This document shows positions 1 to 5,068 of a stretch of 5,367 nt of DNA, in pieces (position 1 is the stretch's first letter; every line of letters starts with the position of its first letter). The notes beneath the pieces are model-generated. The model was not told where the DNA came from. It made no database searches and was given only the letters and a program-made list of their open reading frames with translations. Both the position numbers and the translations under genes were made by a program. This DNA comes from Schaedlerella sp. (GTDB taxonomy: Bacteria; Bacillota; Clostridia; Lachnospirales; Lachnospiraceae): NCBI GenBank assembly GCA_020024595.1, contig JAHHTO010000167.1, positions 1 through 5,367 on the forward strand, given 5' to 3'.

Positions 1-1703
1 AGCTGATGGAGCTGAGCAAGGCCAAAACGCTCTGCATTTTCGATCATCATTACAGTTGCATTTGGCACATCAATTCCAACCTCAATCACAGTAGTCGATA
101 CCAAAATCTGAATTTTATTTTGGCTGAAAGATTCCATGATTTCATCCTTCTGCGTCTGCTTCATTTTACCGTGAAGGCACTGCACTTTAATATCTGGTCC
201 CATTATTTCCTGAAGAACCTCGGTGTAATCTGTAACATTTTCTGCCTCCAGACTTTCACTTTCTTCTACCATTGGGCAAATCACATAACACTGCCGGCCT
301 TTTGCAATCTGTTTCTTCATAAATGCATGAGCTGTATTCCGATACCCTGTATCTACCACACAGTTTTTAATGGGCAGCCGATTCTTCGGAAGTTCATTGA
401 TAATCGAAATTTCCAGATTTCCATATAATATAATTGCCAATGTTCTTGGAATTGGTGTGGCACTCATTACAAGAATATGCGGATAAAGTCCTTTCTTTGC
501 CAGCGTCTCCCGCTGATGTACTCCAAATCGATGCTGTTCATCTGTCACAACAAGTGCCAGACTGTGATATACCACTTTTTCCTGGATCAATGCATGAGTT
601 CCAACAATAATCTGCGTCTCACCAGAAGCAATCTGCTCACAGGATAGACGTTTTTCTTTCGCTGACATTGAGCCTGTTAAAATCCCGGTTTTCAATGCGA
701 TCCCATATTTTTCTAATAATCCGGTAATATTCTCATAATGTTGTCTGGCAAGCACTTCTGTCGGCGCCATGATAACAGCTTGATATCCGTTTAGTCCTGC
801 ATACATCATCGCCAGTAATGCTACGATGGTCTTTCCGGAACCAACATCTCCTTGCACCAGCCTGGACATCACATGGATCCCTGACATATCCTGATGGATT
901 TCCTCCCAGACATTTTTCTGAGCGTTCGTCAATTCATATGGAAGCGCTTCCATGAATCTGCGGATTTCTGGCTGTTCACGAAAGCAATAGTGATTCAGCA
1001 CACGATCTTCACGAACCTTTAATATTCTCAAAGAAAGAATAAAAAGTAGGAACTCTTCAAATACAAGTCTTGTTCTTGCCTGACAGAACTCTTCTTTTGT
1101 TTCTGGAAAATGAACTCCCATAAGTGCCTGTTTATATCCGACAAAGTGGTATTTCTCCTGCAGTTCTTCGGGTAAAATTGTATTCTCTATCGAGCAAGAC
1201 TGAAGAGCCTGTTTTACTGCTTTCATAACCATATTATTTGTCATTCCTGTACTCAACGGATACACTGGTTGCAAAGAGTTCCGCTTTTCTTCATATTTTG
1301 AACTCGGGTAGAATATTTCTGGATGTTCCATCACCAGGCTATTTCGTTTCTGTACTATGCGTCCTCGTAATGTGATTACACCACCTTTAGACAATGTACT
1401 TCGAAGAAACGGCATACGAAACCAGATTACTTTCAGTGTTCCCGTCAGATCCTTCAAATATAATGTTGTAATTTGCATCTGCGGTTTTCCGCTCACCTGG
1501 ACTTTTCCGTAAATCGTCCCCGTCACAGTTACTGTCTGTCCTTCCAAAGCTTCGCTGACCGTTACCGGATCTTCATACACTTCATAACTTCTCGGATAAT
1601 AATGCAGCAAATCCCCGACGGTAAAAACTCCGGCTTTTTGAAAAACTTTTTCTGTTTTTTCTCCAATTCCTTTCAAGTCACTGATTTTTGAATATTCCTT
1701 CAT
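1..1703 (-). CDS. recG: ATP-dependent DNA helicase RecG (3' end cut by window)
   Basis: RecG is a superfamily 2 double-stranded DNA translocase that remodels stalled replication forks and Holliday junctions in the cytoplasm. I translated 567 codons without an internal stop. The N-terminal part (about 1-140) is the wedge/OB region, opening with an HhH-like stretch (SDLKGIGEKTEKVF, 8-21). The helicase core follows: Walker A GDVGSGKT (285-292), motif Ia APTEVLARQH (313-322), DEQHRFG Walker B box (388-394), motif III MSATPIPRTL (413-422), STTVIEVGIDVPNA (536-549), and the start of motif VI at ERFGLAQLHQ (558-567), where the window ends. Family members are about 680 residues, so roughly 110 C-terminal residues lie outside. 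The ATG at 1701-1703 is preceded by GGAG with 7-nt spacing. It follows yloV in the same direction but sits behind a terminator hairpin. The family assignment is firm from the motifs. Confidence 0.97.
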   Translation of the reverse strand, partial: MKEYSKISDLKGIGEKTEKVFQKAGVFTVGDLLHYYPRSYEVYEDPVTVSEALEGQTVTVTGTIYGKVQVSGKPQMQITTLYLKDLTGTLKVIWFRMPFLRSTLSKGGVITLRGRIVQKRNSLVMEHPEIFYPSSKYEEKRNSLQPVYPLSTGMTNNMVMKAVKQALQSCSIENTILPEELQEKYHFVGYKQALMGVHFPETKEEFCQARTRLVFEEFLLFILSLRILKVREDRVLNHYCFREQPEIRRFMEALPYELTNAQKNVWEEIHQDMSGIHVMSRLVQGDVGSGKTIVALLAMMYAGLNGYQAVIMAPTEVLARQHYENITGLLEKYGIALKTGILTGSMSAKEKRLSCEQIASGETQIIVGTHALIQEKVVYHSLALVVTDEQHRFGVHQRETLAKKGLYPHILVMSATPIPRTLAIILYGNLEISIINELPKNRLPIKNCVVDTGYRNTAHAFMKKQIAKGRQCYVICPMVEESESLEAENVTDYTEVLQEIMGPDIKVQCLHGKMKQTQKDEIMESFSQNKIQILVSTTVIEVGIDVPNATVMMIENAERFGLAQLHQ

Positions 1704-1742
1704 TTACTTTCTCCAATAAGTCCAATCTCCTCAAAAGTATAA

Positions 1743-1781
1743 AAAAGCGAATCAGCTTTTTCAGGAAGTTGATTCGCTTTT
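1743..1781 (-). terminator. Rho-independent terminator between yloV and recG
   Basis: A perfect 12-bp inverted repeat (AAAAGCGAATCA at 1743-1754 and TGATTCGCTTTT at 1770-1781) extends inward by about four more pairs including a G-U, giving a stem near 16 bp with a loop of about 7 nt. Read on the minus strand it ends in a run of six T and then ATACTTTT, the classic terminator layout. It lies about 70 nt after the yloV stop and only about 38 nt before the recG start, so it should end the asp23-yloV transcript. On the plus strand the T run is shorter, so minus is the likely working direction. Confidence 0.85.
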
Positions 1782-1852
1782 GAATGACCTTGCCCCGGTA
1801 AAAGCTGCCGATTGCAGGTTCTATAAGTATCATATTGTTCCACAGATTAAAA

Positions 1853-3511
1853 TTATTCTACTGACAATACATAATAGTAAATTGGCTGTCCTCCAAACTG
1901 CATGTCAACATCTGCTTCCGGATACAGTTCTGCAATTTCCTTTGCAAAACGTTCTGCTTCTGCTTCTTGTACATCCTCTCCATAATACAAGCTCACCAGC
2001 TCTGTATCTTCATCTACCATGATCGAGAGCATCTCTTTTGTAGTTGCTTCCACAGACTGACCAACAGAAAGAATACCAGAATCACCAATTCCCATAATAT
2101 CGCCCTCATGGATCTCCTTGTCATCGATATGGGTATCACGAACAGCGTAAGTCACCTGACCGGTCTTAACATTCTTAATCTCTTCAAGCATAGCCTCTTC
2201 ATTGGTATCCACATCTTCATCCGGCATATAGTTAATAATCGCCGTAATTCCCTGAGGTACTGTCTTAGTCGGAATCACAATGATATCCTTATCATCCGTC
2301 AGTGATTGAGCCTGGTTTGCTGCCAGAATAATATTCTTATTGTTTGGGAAAATGAAAATATGATCCGCATTGACATGATCAATTGCAGTCAGCATATCCT
2401 CTGTACTCGGATTCATTGTCTGACCACCTTCAATAATGTAATCCACACCCAGTTCCTTAAAAATACTGTTCATTCCAGAGCCAATGGAAACCGCAATAAA
2501 TCCAACAGATTTCCTCGGCTCCTTAGATGCTTTTTTCTGTTCTTCTGCCAGTTTCTCTGCTTCACGAATCAGCTTTTCTTGATGTTCTTCACGCATATTG
2601 TCAATCTTCATCCGGGACAGCTGTCCAAATGTAAGAGCTTTCTGAATTGCCAGTCCCGGGTCATTGGTATGCACATGGATCTTAACAATATCTTCATCTG
2701 CCACACATACAATAGAATCACCGATCGATTCCAGATACGCCTTGAATTCTATTTCATCTTTTTCAGAAAAATTTTTCTCCAACATAATGATAAATTCGGT
2801 ACAGTAGCCAAACTTAATATCCGTTTCAGCCTGAGTCCCCGGCTTTATCATTTTCGTGCCCGAACTCATCTCAATCGCACTATAGTCAATCTCTTTTCCA
2901 AGAAACGCATCATATGCACCATTCAGCACTTCCAGAAGACCCTGACCACCGGAGTCCACTACACCGGCTTCCTTTAATACCGGAAGCATATCTGGAGTCT
3001 TTGCCAGAACTACTTTTGCTTCTTCGATCACTGCCGGAATAAAGATTTCAAGATCATCCGTCGTCTCAGCCATCTCCTGCGCTTTTTCCGAAAGTCCCTT
3101 TGCAACCGTCAGAATGGTACCTTCCTTCGGTTTCATAACGGCTTTGTATGCAGTTGCTGTCGCACGTTCACAGGCAGCAGCCAGAATCTGAACATTCACT
3201 TCCTTATGCTCCCGAATCACCTTTGTAAATCCACGCAGTAACTGAGAAAGAATAACACCTGAATTTCCCCTTGCACCACGCAGAGAACCAGAAGAAATTG
3301 CTTTTGAAACAGAAAGCATATCTTTCTGTTTCAATGCGCTCACCTCTTTGGCAGCTGACATAATGGTCAGTGTCATATTCGTTCCTGTATCACCATCTGG
3401 TACAGGGAATACATTCAATTCATTGATAAAATCTTTCTTTGCTTCCAGGTTCGCTGCACCAGCAAGAAACATTTTGGTCAGCAGTTCTGCATTTATCGTA
3501 TTAGTTGCCAC
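1853..3511 (-). CDS. yloV: DAK2 domain fatty acid kinase subunit, FakA/YloV family
   Basis: This 552-residue protein matches the usual length of FakA/YloV, the ATP-binding subunit that phosphorylates fatty acids presented by DegV-like FakB proteins. An N-terminal DhaL/DAK2 nucleotide-binding domain (about 8-205) carries PVPDGDTGTNM (36-46), whose D39 and D41 are the expected Mg-ATP ligands, GARGNSGVILSQLLRG (79-94) and VVDSGGQGLLEVLNG (184-198). A middle domain (about 230-300) has FGYCTEF with C237 and KIHVHTNDPG with H279 and H281, matching the Cys/His/His zinc site known in staphylococcal FakA. A charged helical linker (about 305-333) leads to a DegV-like C-terminal domain with NPST (367-370), FPNNKNI and a GIGDSGI stretch. 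The start codon is GTG (3509-3511), supported by AAGGAGG 9 nt upstream. No fakB gene is in the window; fatty acid kinase activity is inferred from the family. Confidence 0.95.
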   Translation of the reverse strand: MATNTINAELLTKMFLAGAANLEAKKDFINELNVFPVPDGDTGTNMTLTIMSAAKEVSALKQKDMLSVSKAISSGSLRGARGNSGVILSQLLRGFTKVIREHKEVNVQILAAACERATATAYKAVMKPKEGTILTVAKGLSEKAQEMAETTDDLEIFIPAVIEEAKVVLAKTPDMLPVLKEAGVVDSGGQGLLEVLNGAYDAFLGKEIDYSAIEMSSGTKMIKPGTQAETDIKFGYCTEFIIMLEKNFSEKDEIEFKAYLESIGDSIVCVADEDIVKIHVHTNDPGLAIQKALTFGQLSRMKIDNMREEHQEKLIREAEKLAEEQKKASKEPRKSVGFIAVSIGSGMNSIFKELGVDYIIEGGQTMNPSTEDMLTAIDHVNADHIFIFPNNKNIILAANQAQSLTDDKDIIVIPTKTVPQGITAIINYMPDEDVDTNEEAMLEEIKNVKTGQVTYAVRDTHIDDKEIHEGDIMGIGDSGILSVGQSVEATTKEMLSIMVDEDTELVSLYYGEDVQEAEAERFAKEIAELYPEADVDMQFGGQPIYYYVLSVE

Positions 3512-3520
3512 GGCAAGTAT

Positions 3521-3527
3521 CCTCCTT
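3521..3527 (-). promoter_or_regulatory. yloV ribosome binding site overlapping the asp23 stop
   Basis: AAGGAGG on the minus strand lies 9 nt before the GTG start of yloV and shares two bases with the TAA stop of asp23 (3526-3528). This is a near-perfect anti-16S match. It fixes the unusual GTG start and suggests that the two genes are translated together from one message. Confidence 0.85.
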
Positions 3528-3885
3528 AATCAATCACTCGCACACCTTCAACGAAGATGTTAATTTTCTCTACCGTCATCCCGGTAAATTCTTCCACCTT
3601 ATACTTTACATTGTGCATAAGATTGTCAGAAACAGAAAGAATATTTACACCATAAGAAACAATCACATGAAAATCCAACGTAATTTGATTTTCATCTGAA
3701 ATATTCAGCTGAATTCCATGAGTCAGACTTTCCCTTTTCAACAGTCTTGCCATCCCATCTTTTACACTGACTGCCGCCATTCCTACAATTCCAAAGCACT
3801 CAACTGCTACAGAACCTGCATACTTTGCGATTACTTCCGGGTTGATCGTAATGATTCCCAAATCAGTACTCATACTACCTTTCAT
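3526..3885 (-). CDS. yloU: Asp23/Gls24 family envelope stress protein, YloU-like
   Basis: This 119-residue protein has the two-part Asp23/Gls24 signature: an N-terminal stretch reading LGIITINPEVIAKYAG, then AVECFGIVGMA (about 9-37), and a C-terminal half with NLMHNVKYKVEEFTGMTVEKINIFVEGVRV (about 88-117). In Gram-positive bacteria these proteins sit at the cytoplasmic face of the membrane, or form scaffolds there, and are tied to cell-envelope stress; the exact biochemical role is not settled. There is no signal peptide or membrane segment. The ATG at 3883-3885 is chosen because GGAGGT lies 8 nt upstream; a second in-frame ATG at 3871-3873 has a poorer site. It is the first gene of an operon with yloV (14-nt gap), a pairing conserved across Firmicutes, and has its own promoter. 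The family call is secure, the function is not. Confidence 0.93.
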   Translation of the reverse strand: MKGSMSTDLGIITINPEVIAKYAGSVAVECFGIVGMAAVSVKDGMARLLKRESLTHGIQLNISDENQITLDFHVIVSYGVNILSVSDNLMHNVKYKVEEFTGMTVEKINIFVEGVRVID

Positions 3886-3935
3886 TATATATTACCTCCA
3901 GTTCATAATTGGATTTTTGCAAAATTAACAACTGT

Positions 3936-3964
3936 ATTATACGCTTTTTTATTCCGCTTTACAA
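3936..3964 (-). promoter_or_regulatory. Sigma-A type promoter of asp23-yloV
   Basis: On the minus strand, TTGTAA (3959-3964) and a perfect TATAAT (3936-3941) are separated by exactly 17 nt, the consensus spacing. Transcription would begin near 3929, giving a leader of about 44 nt before the asp23 ATG. A 10-bp palindrome TTTTGCAAAA (3915-3924) lies just inside that leader; whether it binds anything cannot be told from the sequence. Confidence 0.85.
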
Positions 3965-3988
3965 GACGGCATCGCTTTTTTTACCATG

Positions 3989-4007
3989 ATTTACAGATTC
4001 TGTGAAT
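3989..4007. other. 19-bp near-palindrome, possible operator
   Basis: ATTTACAGA and TCTGTGAAT flank a central T, with one mismatch (T-G) between arms. It begins about 25 bp upstream of the asp23 -35 box and ends about 70 bp upstream of the rpmB -35 box, a position where a dimeric regulator could act. I do not recognise it as the site of a named regulator, and in A/T-rich DNA it could arise by chance. Confidence 0.35.
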
Positions 4008-4076
4008 TAAAAAGCATTTTCTTAGCTATTTTTCATACATTTCTTTTTATTTACATCATTTTATTTCAAAAAATAC

Positions 4077-4105
4077 TTGCAATCATAGGTTCTTTCTGCT
4101 AAGAT
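4077..4105 (+). promoter_or_regulatory. Sigma-A type promoter of rpmB
   Basis: TTGCAA (4077-4082) and TAAGAT (4100-4105) are separated by 17 nt. Transcription would begin near 4112, leaving a leader of about 46 nt. The 35 bases before the -35 box (about 4040-4075) are almost all A and T with T and A runs, like the UP elements that strengthen ribosomal gene promoters. It is divergent from the asp23 promoter, with about 110 bp between the two -35 boxes. Confidence 0.8.
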
Positions 4106-4117
4106 ATTAGTGTTGTG

Positions 4118-4131
4118 AGTCCATGTGGACT
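4118..4131 (+). other. Small dyad/hairpin in rpmB leader
   Basis: AGTCC (4118-4122) and GGACT (4127-4131) are exact inverted repeats around ATGT, so the RNA could form a 5-bp stem with a tetraloop about 6 nt from the predicted transcript start and 13 nt before the ribosome binding site. As DNA it reads as a 14-bp dyad just downstream of the promoter. It could be a message-stabilising 5' hairpin, part of a control site, or chance; it has no T run and is not a terminator. Confidence 0.4.
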
Positions 4132-4144
4132 ATTTCAGATTGTT

Positions 4145-4150
4145 AGGAGG
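4145..4150 (+). promoter_or_regulatory. rpmB ribosome binding site, decides the start
   Basis: AGGAGG lies 4 nt before the ATG at 4155 and 7 nt before the adjacent ATG at 4158. The 7-nt spacing and the usual L28 N-terminus (MAKC) both favour 4158, and exclude the longer reading from GTG at 4125, which would translate through the ribosome binding site itself. Confidence 0.85.
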
Positions 4151-4157
4151 TGCAATG

Positions 4158-4343
4158 ATGGCTAAATGTGCTATTTGTGAAAAGGGTGCTCATTTCGGTA
4201 ATAACGTAAGTCACTCCCATAGAAAATCACCAAAAATGTGGAAATCTAACGTGAAGTCTGTTCGTGTTAAAACAGAAGGTGGTTCCAAGAAAATGTACGT
4301 TTGTACTTCTTGTTTGAAGTCTGGACGTGTAGAACGTGCCTAA
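4158..4343 (+). CDS. rpmB: 50S ribosomal protein L28 (bL28), zinc-ribbon form
   Basis: A 61-residue basic protein of normal bL28 length, a structural component of the large ribosomal subunit. It begins MAKCAICEKGAHFGNNVSHS, continues with the family's HRKSPKMWK-type stretch and ends YVCTSCLKSGRVERA. Two CxxC pairs (C4/C7 and C49/C52) mark it as the zinc-binding (C+) form rather than the cysteine-free paralogue some bacteria use under zinc limitation. It is transcribed alone, divergent from asp23-yloV, the arrangement also found around yloU-yloV in Bacillus. A good promoter lies upstream and a strong terminator begins 57 nt after the stop. Identification is secure. Confidence 0.97.
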   Translation: MAKCAICEKGAHFGNNVSHSHRKSPKMWKSNVKSVRVKTEGGSKKMYVCTSCLKSGRVERA

Positions 4344-4400
4344 TCTATATATTATAACAGACATTGAATTTTTAAATGTAATACTTTGATGACACGGAAC

Positions 4401-4440
4401 AAAAAGACTCAGTATCTAATTAAGATATTGAGTCTTTTTT
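4401..4440. terminator. Bidirectional Rho-independent terminator
   Basis: A 17-bp stem (4401-4417 with 4423-4439, a single G-U or A-C position, 5-nt loop AATTA) is bounded by five A on the left and six T on the right. It therefore has a T run after the hairpin on both strands. It serves rpmB arriving from the left and can also end the leftward ytfJ/small-ORF transcript arriving from the right. The 57 bases between the rpmB stop and the hairpin are A/T-rich and hold no gene I can see. Confidence 0.9.
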
Positions 4441-4458
4441 GTGCTTATAAACAAAATG

Positions 4459-4599
4459 TCATTTACAAAACAGACAGTATCCTGCCGCCAGACTTCCGAG
4501 AAACAGGATCAATCTGAAAAGTGATGCCGCCGGAAGCATCATACTGATCAACATTCCAACTGCTATACAAAGCAATGCAAATCCGATGACACGTTTCAT
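4459..4599 (-). CDS. Small hydrophobic membrane protein, 46 aa, function unknown
   Basis: The reading frame starts MKRVIGFALLCIAVGMLIS and ends GYCLFCK, 46 residues with a TGA stop. Two hydrophobic stretches (about 4-25 and 27-44) are separated by a short turn around PAAS and R29, suggesting a single- or double-pass membrane miniprotein; K2 and R3 would put the N-terminus on the cytoplasmic side. Cysteines occur at 11, 42 and 45, the last two as CLFC. A modest ribosome binding site (AGGA, 4-nt spacing) precedes the ATG. It lies 66 nt after ytfJ on the same strand and directly before the shared terminator, so it fits as the last gene of that unit. Short proteins of this look occur in Clostridia by my recollection, but I cannot name a family. 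The coding call rests on start, composition and position. Confidence 0.6.
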   Translation of the reverse strand: MKRVIGFALLCIAVGMLISMMLPAASLFRLILFLGSLAAGYCLFCK

Positions 4600-4665
4600 A
4601 CTATCCTACATACTTTCCACTCTTTCATTATATATTATGCCGAAAAGCGGAAATTGATTCCTGGA

Positions 4666-5052
4666 TCATTCTTCTGAATCCAGAATGTCATTCACATCCT
4701 CTTCTGTCATCTTGTCTTCCTTTTTCGTTGTAAAACGATCTAGAAGCTCCGGTGCCATATCCAGGATCTTTGTGATCGTATCCTGATTCTTAATATGAAC
4801 CAGTCGTACAGCTCCATCTTTGATAACAAGAACCGAACTTGGTGTCACTTTTCCGCTCATGCCACCCATGCCCTTTCCTTTTTTATCTCCAAGAGCTGAA
4901 CCTGCTCCAATCCCAAAAGATACATCTACCAATGGAATGATGGTCGTATCTCCAACCTGAATTGTATCTCCAACCACTGTTTTTGATGAAACCAATCCGT
5001 CCATTCCACTCAAAAGGGATTCTACCGTGTTTCTAATATTGTTGTCAGACAT
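4666..5052 (-). CDS. ytfJ: GerW/YtfJ family sporulation protein
   Basis: A 128-residue soluble protein with the YtfJ layout: an N-terminal helical stretch (IRNTVESLLSGMDGLV, 6-21), the conserved VVGDTIQVGDTTIIPLVDVSFGIGAG core (26-51), a glycine/lysine-rich turn (KKGKGMGGMSG, 57-67), then KVTPSSVLVIKDGAVRLV (68-85) and an acidic tail ending DILDSEE. In Bacillus subtilis YtfJ (GerW) is made in the forespore and is needed for normal germination by some receptors; relatives also exist in organisms not known to sporulate, so the role here is inferred. No signal peptide or membrane segment is seen. The ATG at 5050-5052 has AGGAGG 8 nt upstream. It follows the DUF2953 gene by 16 nt, reproducing the ytfI-ytfJ pair. 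It is somewhat shorter than the roughly 150 residues I recall for the Bacillus protein. Confidence 0.93.
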   Translation of the reverse strand: MSDNNIRNTVESLLSGMDGLVSSKTVVGDTIQVGDTTIIPLVDVSFGIGAGSALGDKKGKGMGGMSGKVTPSSVLVIKDGAVRLVHIKNQDTITKILDMAPELLDRFTTKKEDKMTEEDVNDILDSEE

Positions 5053-5068
5053 CCTCTTTTCCTCCTTA

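Noticed and set aside
6..428. 140-codon plus-strand open frame
   Set aside because: It lies opposite the recG helicase core, has no family features and no good ribosome binding site; it is an antisense shadow.
1782..1852. Possible recG promoter with TATGAT on the minus strand
   Set aside because: No acceptable -35 box at 16-18 nt could be found, and its transcript would run into the terminator hairpin.
2306..2977. 223-codon plus-strand open frame
   Set aside because: It lies fully opposite yloV; its composition, rich in Asn, His, Ile, Phe and Cys, is typical of an antisense shadow.
4125..4157. N-terminal extension of L28 starting at GTG 4125
   Set aside because: It would translate through the AGGAGG site, and L28 proteins start at MAKC; 4158 is the supported start.
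4596..4628. 11-codon frame MKEWKVCRIV overlapping the small ORF start
   Set aside because: No ribosome binding site precedes it, and the frame is too short to separate from chance; kept only as a remark on the 16-nt repeat.
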